Source of the DNA: Oscillospiraceae bacterium
GTDB lineage: Bacteria > Bacillota > Clostridia > UBA1381 > UBA9506
DNA length: 64,000 bases
Assembly (NCBI GenBank): GCA_015068905.1
Contig: SVJQ01000001.1
Location: 124,001-188,000 of the forward strand
Direction of reading: 5' to 3'
Of the stretch, positions 27,818 through 35,309 are shown in pieces. Numbering within the stretch: the first letter of the stretch is position 1; each line of letters opens with the position of its first letter. The notes under the pieces were generated by a model that saw only the letters and a list, made by a program, of their open reading frames with translations, ran no database searches and was not told where the DNA came from. The translations under genes and the position numbers were made by a program.

Positions 27818-27895
27818 GTAGCCGCGTGTGCAAGGTTATAAATGACAAAGTGTCTACCTTGGTGTTGCAGCGAGCAAGGATGGAGGAGGTGCAGT
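27818..27895 (+). ncRNA. Ribosomal protein L21 leader
   Basis: The 5' untranslated region between promoter and rplU has the composition and position of the L21 leader of Firmicutes, a structured element thought to let L21 repress its own operon. Pairings such as CAAGG with CCTTG are visible. I could not fold it, so the family call rests mainly on context. Confidence 0.6.
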
Positions 27896-27896
27896 T

Positions 27897-28208
27897 ATGT
27901 ACGCAATTATCAAAACCGGCGGTAAGCAGTATAAGGTGTCTGAAGGCGATTCTATTTTCGTAGAAAAGCTGGGCGCTCAGGCTGACGAAACCGTAACCTT
28001 CAGCGAAGTTATCGCAGTTGGCGAAGGCAGTGACTTAAAGGTTGGTGCTCCTTTTGTTGACGGTGCTAGCGTTAGCGCTAAGGTTGTAAAAGAAGGTAAA
28101 GCTAAAAAGGTTATTGTATTCAAGTACAAGCCGAAAAAGGGCTATGCTAAAAAGCAGGGTCACAGACAGCCGTACACAAAGGTTGTTATTGAAAAGATTA
28201 ACGCGTAA
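27897..28208 (+). CDS. rplU: 50S ribosomal protein L21
   Basis: A 103-residue ribosomal protein: [18 protein letters not shown] at the N-terminus and the basic [20 protein letters not shown]-terminus are the L21 signatures. It is first of the classic rplU-prp-rpmA order and has a GGAGGAGG ribosome site. Confidence 0.98.
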   Translation: MYAIIKTGGKQYKVSEGDSIFVEKLGAQADETVTFSEVIAVGEGSDLKVGAPFVDGASVSAKVVKEGKAKKVIVFKYKPKKGYAKKQGHRQPYTKVVIEKINA

Positions 28209-28209
28209 G

Positions 28210-28539
28210 ATGATTACAATCAGTTTATTCAGAAACAAAGAACATTTGGTTCGATTTACTGTCAGCGGTCATGCAGGCTATGCAGAGCGCGGCGCAGACA
28301 TTGTTTGTGCTTCTGTTACAACAGCGGCTTTTACAGCTGTTAACGGCCTTGTTGACGTTGCTAAAATCGACGCAGAAGTGGAAGTGCGTGAGGGCTATTT
28401 GGCCTGCAAGCTTCCAAAAGCACTCTCTGAAAAACAAAGAGAGTCAGCCGATTTATTGCTTGAAAGCATGATTTTGTCGTTTGAAAATCTTGCGGAGCAA
28501 TATGGCGAGTATGTAGTTATGAAAAACTACACGGAATAG
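28210..28539 (+). CDS. prp: Ribosomal-processing cysteine protease Prp
   Basis: A 109-residue cysteine protease that removes the N-terminal extension of L27. The catalytic histidine and cysteine are in GHAGYAERGADIVCAS. The start codon at 28210 lies one base after the rplU stop, so translation is coupled. The L27 gene next to it carries the matching cleavage site, which supports the assignment. Confidence 0.95.
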   Translation: MITISLFRNKEHLVRFTVSGHAGYAERGADIVCASVTTAAFTAVNGLVDVAKIDAEVEVREGYLACKLPKALSEKQRESADLLLESMILSFENLAEQYGEYVVMKNYTE

Positions 28540-28601
28540 ACTGGAAATTTCGGTTTTAAACCAGAAGGTGAGCTTGGCTCACAAAAGAAGGAGGTTACAC
28601 C

Positions 28602-28880
28602 ATGATTAAGTTCGATATTCAGCTTTTTGCTCATAAAAAGGGTGTTGGTAGCACAAAGAACGGACGTGACAGCGAAGCTAAGCGTCTTGGTGTTAAAAAA
28701 GGCGACGGACAGGCAGTTCTCGCCGGCAACATTTTGGTGCGCCAGAGAGGAACAAAAATTCATCCCGGCATCAATGTGGGCAAAGGCGGAGACGATACGC
28801 TGTTTGCTTTAATTGACGGTAACGTTAAGTTTGAAAGAAAAGGCAAAAACAAGAAGCAGGTAAGCGTGTACTCTGCATAA
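28602..28880 (+). CDS. rpmA: 50S ribosomal protein L27
   Basis: A 92-residue precursor with the N-terminal extension MIKFDIQLF before [15 protein letters not shown], the usual mature start. Prp cleaves after the phenylalanine in bacteria with this arrangement. The L27 core [15 protein letters not shown] is intact. AAGGAGG precedes the ATG. In many Firmicutes obgE follows; here a terminator and a metallophosphoesterase gene follow. Confidence 0.98.
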   Translation: MIKFDIQLFAHKKGVGSTKNGRDSEAKRLGVKKGDGQAVLAGNILVRQRGTKIHPGINVGKGGDDTLFALIDGNVKFERKGKNKKQVSVYSA

Positions 28881-28890
28881 TGTAAGCTTA

Positions 28891-28925
28891 AAAAGCCCAT
28901 TACGGTTTTCGTATGGGCTTTTTTG
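28891..28925 (+). terminator. Terminator of the rplU-prp-rpmA operon
   Basis: An AAAGCCCAT/ATGGGCTTT stem with a short inner extension is followed by TTTTTT. Confidence 0.85.
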
Positions 28926-28945
28926 TTTTATAAGGAGTTTAAACT

Positions 28946-29629
28946 ATGTCAATTTACTCCATTTCAGATTTACATCTTGGGATATCATCTGATAAACCCA
29001 TGGATATTTTCGGCCCGAAATGGGAAAATTATTTAGATATATTAAAAGAGAACTGGCAAAGTACCGTAAAGGCTGATGACCTTGTGCTGATACCCGGGGA
29101 TATCTCCTGGGCGATGTATATCAGCGAGGCAGAAGAGGACTTTCGTTTTTTAGACTCTTTAAACGGAATAAAGTTGATTTCAAAGGGTAATCATGACTAT
29201 TGGTGGGAGACTATCAATAAGCTGAACAAATATAAAGACGAAAAAGGATTTTCTACGCTTCATTTTTTGCATAACTCTGTTTATGTGCATGACGGGGTTG
29301 CTATCTGTGGGGCTAAGGGTTACCCGGATAACGGCAAAACGGAAGAGGATCAAAAGCTCTATCGCCGCGAAGTCAGCCGGCTTAAGCTTTCTTTGGATAT
29401 GGCGAAGAAAACGGACGCCAAAATTATCTATGTAATGCTGCATTATCCGCCAATGCTGGGGTCAGATTTTGCAAAGCTTATGGAAGAGTATGGCGTTTCA
29501 CGCTGTCTGTATGGTCATCTCCACGGAGGGAGCCATAAAATGGCGACAGAGGGACTTTATAGTGGTGTGGAATATAAGTTGGTGTCTGCGGATTTTCTGC
29601 AGTTTAAACCGCATTTATTGATGAAATAA
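28946..29629 (+). CDS. Calcineurin-like metallophosphoesterase
   Basis: A 227-residue cytoplasmic phosphoesterase. The dimetal motifs are in order: SDLHLG at residue 7, GDISW near 51, GNHDYWW near 80, HYPP near 166 and GHLHGG near 191. It likely hydrolyses a phosphodiester or phosphomonoester of unknown identity. It is followed 33 bp later by an ECF sigma gene. Confidence 0.92.
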   Translation: MSIYSISDLHLGISSDKPMDIFGPKWENYLDILKENWQSTVKADDLVLIPGDISWAMYISEAEEDFRFLDSLNGIKLISKGNHDYWWETINKLNKYKDEKGFSTLHFLHNSVYVHDGVAICGAKGYPDNGKTEEDQKLYRREVSRLKLSLDMAKKTDAKIIYVMLHYPPMLGSDFAKLMEEYGVSRCLYGHLHGGSHKMATEGLYSGVEYKLVSADFLQFKPHLLMK

Positions 29630-29662
29630 AGTCTGTTTATTTTGACGGAAGGGGTGAACACC

Positions 29663-30247
29663 GTGTCTGAATCAGAATACATTAAGCGCTGTCAAGAAGG
29701 TGACAGTGAAGCCTTTGGTGAGCTGCTCACTTTATATGAAAATAAAATTCTGAACTATTGCTATCGCATGCTTGGCAATCGGACAGATGCGGAGGATGCT
29801 ACCCAGGAGGTTTTTGTAAAGCTATACCGTTTTATTGGCAGCTTTACGGGGCAGTCGGCGTTTTCAACCTGGCTGTATAAAATTGCCTCTAACGTTTGTC
29901 TTGACTATTTGCGAAAAAATAAAAAACACACCTCAGATACAGTCAGCTTGCATCAGCAGAATGCTGAGGGTGAAGAATTTTTGATGAATATAGAGGATAA
30001 GGGGCTTACCCCTTATGAAAGTGCTCAGATGAGTGAGGCGCAACGTGTCTTGGCGCTGGCGCTTGAGCAGCTCAGTGAGGACCAGCGAAAAGTCGTGGTG
30101 CTCAGGGACGTAGAAGGACTTTCCTACGAAGAAATTGGTGAGGTTATGGGCATTGCCGAAGGTACTGTCAAATCCCGCATCAATCGGGCGCGATTGGCAC
30201 TGAAAAAACTTTTAGAAAAAGATAGGGAACTTTTTTCGCTGTCATAA
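29663..30247 (+). CDS. ECF RNA polymerase sigma factor (SigW-like)
   Basis: A 194-residue sigma-70 family member with only regions 2 and 4. Region 2 includes DAEDATQEVFVKLYR; region 4 includes LSYEEIGEVMGIAEGTVKSR. The start is GTG at 29663 after GAAGGGGTG. Its neighbour 52 bp downstream is a zinc-finger anti-sigma factor, so the pair probably senses an envelope signal. Confidence 0.92.
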   Translation: MSESEYIKRCQEGDSEAFGELLTLYENKILNYCYRMLGNRTDAEDATQEVFVKLYRFIGSFTGQSAFSTWLYKIASNVCLDYLRKNKKHTSDTVSLHQQNAEGEEFLMNIEDKGLTPYESAQMSEAQRVLALALEQLSEDQRKVVVLRDVEGLSYEEIGEVMGIAEGTVKSRINRARLALKKLLEKDRELFSLS

Positions 30248-30299
30248 CGTCTATAATAATGAAATGTAAAAACTACCGCCAAGGAAAGGAGGGGTAACT

Positions 30300-31124
30300 G
30301 TGCAATATAACTGTGAAACTGTAAAAGATATGCTTTCGTTATACATAGATAACATGTTGTGTGACGATGAAGCAACGGCAGTCAGGGCGCATCTTAAGGC
30401 TTGTAGCGAATGTAAAAAAGAGTATGAGTTTTTAAATGGCATTGTTAGTGCGGCAAATACCATGCCGGCGCTTAGCGTGAGTGCTGACTTACATGCAAAA
30501 ATTATGCAGGCTGCCACAAAACAACCTGTGAAAAAGCCTGCCAGACGCAGCTTGTGGCGTATTGCTTCCGGCTTTGCGGCTGCTGCGGCTGTTGTTGCAA
30601 TTTCAGTTATTTCTTTCGGCAGCTTACCCGGACATCCTGACTTGACACCACAGCCTGACCCCGTGATTCAATCCCCCGTGACACCGGCACAGAAACCGGC
30701 AGAACCACCGACAACAGAACCTGATGAGCCGGTATCCCGCCCTGCGGTAGTCGCTGCACCGCAGAACGCACCGGAAGAAACACAGACACCGGCGATCGCC
30801 TCCCAAGGTGAGCCTGTTACACCGGTAATTGAGGCAGAACCCATACCTGCAGAGGGAACTATAGAGGATGGCGGTACAGAGTCATATTCAGGCGGCGCAG
30901 GCAGAACGATAGAGAGTGTGACTTGCTACTATATAGGAGAGGGTAGCTATGAGGAAGCGGTTTTAATTCTTGATGCTTACGAGTTTGATGGGATTGCCTA
31001 CCTGATTCCTGCCGCTGAAAAAGATGCAGTATACGAAAAACTGCAAGCTTTGCCGGACTTTGTGCGCTATACAGAAGAAGGTACAAGTGAAGAAACAGTC
31101 AGAATTGCACTGGCGTGTGAGTAA
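30300..31124 (+). CDS. Anti-sigma factor with zinc-finger domain
   Basis: A 274-residue single-pass membrane protein. The cytoplasmic N-terminus has the HxxxCxxC anti-sigma zinc motif (AHLKACSECKKEYEF, near residue 30). A hydrophobic segment near residues 85-105 is the membrane helix. It is followed by a Pro/Thr/Glu-rich linker of about 85 residues and a C-terminal domain of about 70. It should hold the adjacent ECF sigma factor inactive. The start is GTG at 30300 after AAGGAGGGG. The outer domain is not recognised. Confidence 0.88.
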   Translation: MQYNCETVKDMLSLYIDNMLCDDEATAVRAHLKACSECKKEYEFLNGIVSAANTMPALSVSADLHAKIMQAATKQPVKKPARRSLWRIASGFAAAAAVVAISVISFGSLPGHPDLTPQPDPVIQSPVTPAQKPAEPPTTEPDEPVSRPAVVAAPQNAPEETQTPAIASQGEPVTPVIEAEPIPAEGTIEDGGTESYSGGAGRTIESVTCYYIGEGSYEEAVLILDAYEFDGIAYLIPAAEKDAVYEKLQALPDFVRYTEEGTSEETVRIALACE

Positions 31125-31128
31125 AATA

Positions 31129-31160
31129 AAAAGGCCATGACTTTCGTCATAGCCTTTTTT
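31129..31160. terminator. Bidirectional terminator between anti-sigma and ligase genes
   Basis: An AAAAAGGC...GCCTTTTT stem with inner ATGAC/GTCAT pairing lies between the convergent genes. Confidence 0.85.
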
Positions 31161-31163
31161 ATT

Positions 31164-33461
31164 TTACTGATTTTTTTCAAGGTCTTTATTTCTGATTTCC
31201 ACACGGCGAACCTTACCGCTGATGGTTTTAGGAAGCTCATCAACGAAATCGACGATTCTAGGATATTTGTAAGGTGCTGTATGGGTTTTAACGTATTCCT
31301 GAATTTCTTTCTTAAGCTCGTCGGTGCCTTGAGTGCCCTTTGTCAGAACGATAGTGGCTTTTACAATCTGACCGCGAACCTCATCAGGAACGGGGGTGAT
31401 GGCACACTCTAATACATAGGGCAGCTCCATGATAACACTTTCGATTTCGAATGGTCCGATGCGGTAGCCGGAGGATTTGATAACGTCATCAATACGTCCT
31501 ACATACCACAGGTAACCATCTTCGTCCATGGTTGCCTGGTCGCCGGTGTGATAGAAGCCGTCGTGCCATACTTCATTGGTTTTCTCATCATCTAAATAGT
31601 AACCGATAAAGAGACCACAGGGCGCGCCGTCTTTGGTACGAATGCAGATTTCGCCGGTGTCACCGGTTTTGCATTCGTTGCCGTCAGGGTCTAAGATGAC
31701 AACATCATAGAGGGGACTGGGTCTACCCATAGAGCCGATTCTCGGGGTTGAACCAACGAAGTTTGCAATGGACAGAGTGGTTTCTGTCTGGCCAAAGCCT
31801 TCCATAATGGTGAGACCCGTTGCCTTTTTAAACTGGTTAAACACCTCAGGATTCAGCGCCTCGCCGGCGGTGGTTGCATACTCAATAGAAGACAGGTCAT
31901 ATTTTGACAAATCTTCTTTGATGAAGAAGCGGTACATGGTCGGCGGTGCACAGAAGGTGGTGATGTTATACTTTTTAAACAGGGGCAGAATGTCTTCTGA
32001 ATGGAATCTGTCAAAGTCGTAGGTGAACACGCCGGCTTCGCAGAGCCACTGACCGTAGAGTTTGCCCCAGAGAGCCTTGCCCCAACCGGTATCGGAAATG
32101 GTGAAGTGTAAGCCGTTGGGATTTACATTGTGCCAATGCTTAGCTGTGGGGTAGTGGCCCAAAGCATATTTATAAGAATGGGTTGCAATACGGGGATAGC
32201 CGGTGGTGCCGGAGGTAAACAGCATCAGCATGGGGTCGTTGCCGCAGGGAGAATCTGCCTTGCGGTCAAAGTGTGTGCTGAAGCGTTCCATTTCAACGTT
32301 AAAGTCATTCCAACCGTCCTTTTTGCCGCCTACTAAAATCTTTTTGATTTCAGGGAACTCGGCAGCTGCCTTTTCAGCCTCGGCAGAAACATCGCCGTCA
32401 GCGGTACAAACAATGGCTTTTACGCCGGCTGCTTTATATCTGTATGTAAAGTCGTGCTCAACCAGCTGATTGGTGGCAGGGATGGCGATTGCACCGATTT
32501 TATGCAGTGCCAGCATACAGAACCAGAACTGGTAATGACGCTTTAAAACCAACATAACCGTGTCGCCACGCTTGATACCTAAGGATTCAAAATAATTAGC
32601 GGTTTTAGCAGAATATTTTTTCATATCGCTAAAGGTGAATCTGCGCTCGGTCTTATCGTTCGCTACCCACATCATAGCAAGCTTGTTGGGATTCTTTTCG
32701 GCGATGGCGTCCACGCAGTCAAAAGCGAAGTTAAACTTGTCATCATTTTTAAAGGTGATGCCGCTGAATACGCCGTTTTCATCGTAGCTTGATTCAACAA
32801 ACTCATCAGCAACAGTTTTTGAAGTATCTTTTGCTGTAGTGGCGGCCTTGTTCACAACCGGTCCTTCGGGATATTCATCGCTGAAGTGGCCATCTTTGGG
32901 GTTTAAAACAATGGCGTGGAACTCGCAACCGCCCTCTGAGACAGCAATCATACCGTGGGGGATAATACTGTTATAGAAAATGGAATCGCCCTCGTTTAAA
33001 ACCTCAACGTGGCTTCCTACCTGAACTTTTAAAGAGCCTTTTACAATGACATCAAATTCCTGACCGTTATGGGAAGCTAGCTTAATGGGTGCATCCTGCT
33101 CCTCTTTGAGGTAGGGGAACTTAACTAAAAAGGGCTCTGCCAGCTTGCCTTTAAATTTAGGGGCAAGGTTGTTATAAACGTAACCCTGCTTTTTAACGAT
33201 CTTCATACCGTCACCTTTTCTGGTGATGTTAAAGGATGTCAGGGTAGAGCTTGTGCCCTCCAATAAATCGACAACCTCAACGCCGCAAGCTTTAGCACAC
33301 TTGTAAATGAAGGTAAAGCTAAAGTCGGTTTCGCCTTCTTCCAAAAGCTTATAATCCTCTACTGTAACACCTGTCAGCTTTGCAAGCTCTTCGGGGGTGT
33401 ATCCCTTTGCCTCGCGCAGGTCTTTGATTCTGCCTGCAACCTCTTTTAAACTGAATTCCAT
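31164..33461 (-). CDS. XRE-cupin regulator fused to an AMP-forming acyl-CoA ligase
   Basis: A 765-residue protein with three parts. Residues about 8-65 are an XRE helix-turn-helix (TPEELAKLTGVTVEDYKLLE). Residues about 110-190 are a cupin (GQEFDVIVKGSLKVQVG, EGDSIFYNS). From about 230 it is an adenylate-forming ligase: A3 LFTSGTTGYPR, A5 GFGQTETT, A7 YHTGDQATMDEDGYLW, A8 GRIDDVIKSSGYRIGPFEI and A10 TISGKVRR with the catalytic lysine. The closest known relatives are medium-chain or aryl acyl-CoA synthetases. The cupin and HTH may let it sense its own substrate or bind DNA. It is monocistronic, with AAAGGAG before the ATG, and controlled by a T-box leader. Confidence 0.9.
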   Translation of the reverse strand: MEFSLKEVAGRIKDLREAKGYTPEELAKLTGVTVEDYKLLEEGETDFSFTFIYKCAKACGVEVVDLLEGTSSTLTSFNITRKGDGMKIVKKQGYVYNNLAPKFKGKLAEPFLVKFPYLKEEQDAPIKLASHNGQEFDVIVKGSLKVQVGSHVEVLNEGDSIFYNSIIPHGMIAVSEGGCEFHAIVLNPKDGHFSDEYPEGPVVNKAATTAKDTSKTVADEFVESSYDENGVFSGITFKNDDKFNFAFDCVDAIAEKNPNKLAMMWVANDKTERRFTFSDMKKYSAKTANYFESLGIKRGDTVMLVLKRHYQFWFCMLALHKIGAIAIPATNQLVEHDFTYRYKAAGVKAIVCTADGDVSAEAEKAAAEFPEIKKILVGGKKDGWNDFNVEMERFSTHFDRKADSPCGNDPMLMLFTSGTTGYPRIATHSYKYALGHYPTAKHWHNVNPNGLHFTISDTGWGKALWGKLYGQWLCEAGVFTYDFDRFHSEDILPLFKKYNITTFCAPPTMYRFFIKEDLSKYDLSSIEYATTAGEALNPEVFNQFKKATGLTIMEGFGQTETTLSIANFVGSTPRIGSMGRPSPLYDVVILDPDGNECKTGDTGEICIRTKDGAPCGLFIGYYLDDEKTNEVWHDGFYHTGDQATMDEDGYLWYVGRIDDVIKSSGYRIGPFEIESVIMELPYVLECAITPVPDEVRGQIVKATIVLTKGTQGTDELKKEIQEYVKTHTAPYKYPRIVDFVDELPKTISGKVRRVEIRNKDLEKNQ

Positions 33462-33511
33462 TTTTTTGCTCCTTTCTTTTCCGTTACTTTTCAGATTTTA
33501 CGGATTTGAAT

Positions 33512-33800
33512 AAAACAAAAAAACCCGTCTCAAAATTTCTTTTGAGACGAGTTATGCAACCCGCGGTACCACTCAAATTGCGAAACAAACATTTCGCCAC
33601 TTTACAGGCTCTAACAAGCCCTTGGCATTAACGCAGCCGTTACGGAAGGAGTCTACTTGCTTATTAGCTTTCGGTCCTCCAACTCAGAAGTGATGGGTCA
33701 TTGGAAAGCTTTGCCATTGGCTCGCAGCAACCGCCAACTCTCTCCAGGCTCTACAATCCGACCGTCTTCGTCATAGTTGTTTTGTGATATTCAAATTTAA
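33512..33800 (-). promoter_or_regulatory. T-box leader upstream of the ligase gene
   Basis: On the minus strand the leader has a Stem I with GGAGAGAG and GGTTGCTGCGAGCC (AG bulge and distal loop type), a linker AGTAGAC, the CGTTAATG region, the T-box GAGTGGTACCGCGG (33574-33561) and a terminator stem AACTCGTCTCAAAA/TTTTGAGACGGGTT (33553-33522) with a T tract. The candidate specifier lies in CTGAGTTGGAGGACC (33687-33673): TGG (Trp, 33681-33679) fits the usual offset from the GA-rich turn, whereas TTG (Leu, 33682-33680) fits better the T-box UGGU, which expects a tRNA with discriminator base A. The amino acid is therefore not settled. Confidence 0.88.
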
Positions 33801-33804
33801 AATG

Positions 33805-33833
33805 ATTATACTCCCTGAAAAATGAATTGTCAA
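33805..33833 (-). promoter_or_regulatory. Consensus promoter of the T-box/ligase transcript
   Basis: On the minus strand a perfect TTGACA (33833-33828) and a perfect TATAAT (33810-33805) are separated by 17 bp. Transcription should start near 33798, at the head of the T-box. Confidence 0.9.
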
Positions 33834-33862
33834 TAGTTTTTTTGAAAAAATTTTAATTTTTT

Positions 33863-34240
33863 TTACTGTTGACAAGAATCAGCGGTGAAATAACCCTCTA
33901 ATTGCAGCACATATTCATCGCCGTCTTTTTGGAAACGCAGTATCGAATACAGGTCAGAAAGTTCGGGGTTACTGCCATAGACGGTCTTGATGCCTGAAAG
34001 GTCTGCCATATTCAAAAGAGATTTAGCAAGGCCGTGGCGAAGACCAAAATCATCATCCTCGGTATAAATAAAGTTCATATACACCTTTAAATCCACTAGG
34101 TTGATGCTGCCCATACCAATCAAGGTGTCGCCGTCGTAAATACCCATAAACTGCTGATAGTCCATAGAGAGGGGAATCCCTTGCGTTGAGAGATAATTTT
34201 CAACTTCTTCAGTTGTAATAATTTTTTTAATTGTCAGCAT
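33863..34240 (-). CDS. Small GNAT-like protein
   Basis: A 125-residue protein that lies 5 bp behind the pseudouridine synthase gene. The pattern (YDGDTLIGMGSINLVDLKVYMNF, GLRHGLAKSLLNMAD) resembles the core of an N-acetyltransferase fold, but the acetyl-CoA loop is weak and the protein is shorter than most members. Function is unknown; the GNAT suggestion is tentative. Confidence 0.6.
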   Translation of the reverse strand: MLTIKKIITTEEVENYLSTQGIPLSMDYQQFMGIYDGDTLIGMGSINLVDLKVYMNFIYTEDDDFGLRHGLAKSLLNMADLSGIKTVYGSNPELSDLYSILRFQKDGDEYVLQLEGYFTADSCQQ

Positions 34241-34245
34241 TTGTT

Positions 34246-34962
34246 TTATCCTTTCAAGCTTTTAACTTCATTTTCTGTCAAAAAGCGCCACTCGCCGCTT
34301 TTTAAATCACCTAATTTTAGGGGGCCTTCAGCTACCCGGCGAAGCCTGAGCACCTCGTGCCCCACAGCATCACACATTTTTCTCACCTGACGGTTTCTGC
34401 CTTCTGAAATGGTGATTTGCAGTACGCTTTTGTCGGCTTCTGTTCGTTTTAACACAGCTTTGGCCGGCATAGTTTTGCGCCCGTCAATGAAAACGCCGTT
34501 TCGCAAATTATTGAGCGCCGCCTCATCCGGTGAGCCTGATACCAAAACCAAGTAGGTTTTAGTAATTTCGTGGCTGGGGTGGGTGAGACGATAGGTTAAA
34601 TCCCCGTCGTTTGTCAGGAGCAAAAGCCCCTCGCTGTCATAGTCAAGCCGACCCACGGGGAAGACTCTGCCAACATCTTTTGGCATCAGGTCTAAAACCG
34701 TTTTGCGGTCAAAATTATCCTTGGCTGTGGTCACATAGCCGCGGGGTTTATTCAGCATGATATATACATTTTTTTGCGGCGGAAAAATAGCCTTGCCGGA
34801 AACAGTTACCCGATCCTTTTCCGGGTCAATTTTTGTTCCAAGCTCTGTGACAGTTTGACCGTTCACCGTAACCTGACCGGCGGTTATCATATCTTCTGCC
34901 GCACGACGGGAAGCCACACCGCAAAGCGCCATATATTTTTGTAAACGCAAAAGTTCTGCCAT
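34246..34962 (-). CDS. Pseudouridine synthase, RsuA/RluB family
   Basis: A 238-residue RNA-modifying enzyme. An S4 RNA-binding domain at the N-terminus (RLQKYMALCGVASRRAAEDM) precedes the catalytic domain with the aspartate in FPVGRLDYDSEGLLLLTND. It converts a uridine in ribosomal RNA to pseudouridine; RluB (23S) and RsuA (16S) cannot be told apart with confidence here. AAAGGAG precedes the ATG. Confidence 0.94.
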   Translation of the reverse strand: MAELLRLQKYMALCGVASRRAAEDMITAGQVTVNGQTVTELGTKIDPEKDRVTVSGKAIFPPQKNVYIMLNKPRGYVTTAKDNFDRKTVLDLMPKDVGRVFPVGRLDYDSEGLLLLTNDGDLTYRLTHPSHEITKTYLVLVSGSPDEAALNNLRNGVFIDGRKTMPAKAVLKRTEADKSVLQITISEGRNRQVRKMCDAVGHEVLRLRRVAEGPLKLGDLKSGEWRFLTENEVKSLKG

Positions 34963-34998
34963 GGTTTCTCCTTTATTGTAACAATAGGGTATGGCTTT

Positions 34999-35027
34999 AT
35001 TGTATCATACTTTCTTTGTTTCGGCAA
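34999..35027 (-). promoter_or_regulatory. Promoter of the pseudouridine synthase operon
   Basis: On the minus strand TTGCCG (35027-35022) and TACAAT (35004-34999) are separated by 17 bp. Confidence 0.65.
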
Positions 35028-35180
35028 CTGTTTAAAAAATAGGGGATGTAAAAAAAGTCCAGAACGCAAAAAAGAAACGAAACGCAGATTAAAATAGAAC
35101 AGAAAAACAAATAGTATTCTATAATAATAAAAGAAAAACTCAAAATTTTTAGTTTTTTAAAAAATTATTCTTTTTTGCTA

Positions 35181-35237
35181 TGAACAAACTTCACCTCTTG
35201 GCGTACCAATGTACGCCGTCGGAACTCAGTTTGTCCA
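35181..35237. other. Interrupted inverted repeat in an AT-rich intergenic gap
   Basis: The 347-bp gap between 34963 and 35309 has no gene. Besides a promoter at its left end and a terminator at its right end it holds this element: an outer pair ACAAACT (35184-35190) with AGTTTGT (35228-35234), unpaired arms, and an inner 7-bp stem GGCGTAC/GTACGCC at 35200-35217. The rest is AT-rich sequence without visible features. Confidence 0.45.
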
Positions 35238-35266
35238 TTCTGAAGCATTTTTTTCTATCCCCTAAC

Positions 35267-35308
35267 AAAAAGGCGATGTAAAAATAATTTTTTTACATCG
35301 CCTTTTTA
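35267..35308 (-). terminator. Terminator of the BlaI/M56/anchor-protein operon
   Basis: A long stem AAAAAGGCGATGTAAAA with its complement, closed by TAAT, follows the last gene of the minus-strand operon. Confidence 0.9.
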
Positions 35309-35309
35309 G

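Noticed and set aside
30650..30860. Repeat-rich segment in the anti-sigma gene as a tandem repeat
   Set aside because: It is a Pro/Thr/Glu linker of irregular sequence, not a true repeat array.
33541..33800. First considered as a possible leader of a tRNA synthetase gene
   Set aside because: The T-box points to the minus strand and the only gene downstream on that strand is the AMP-ligase; there is no synthetase gene in the operon.
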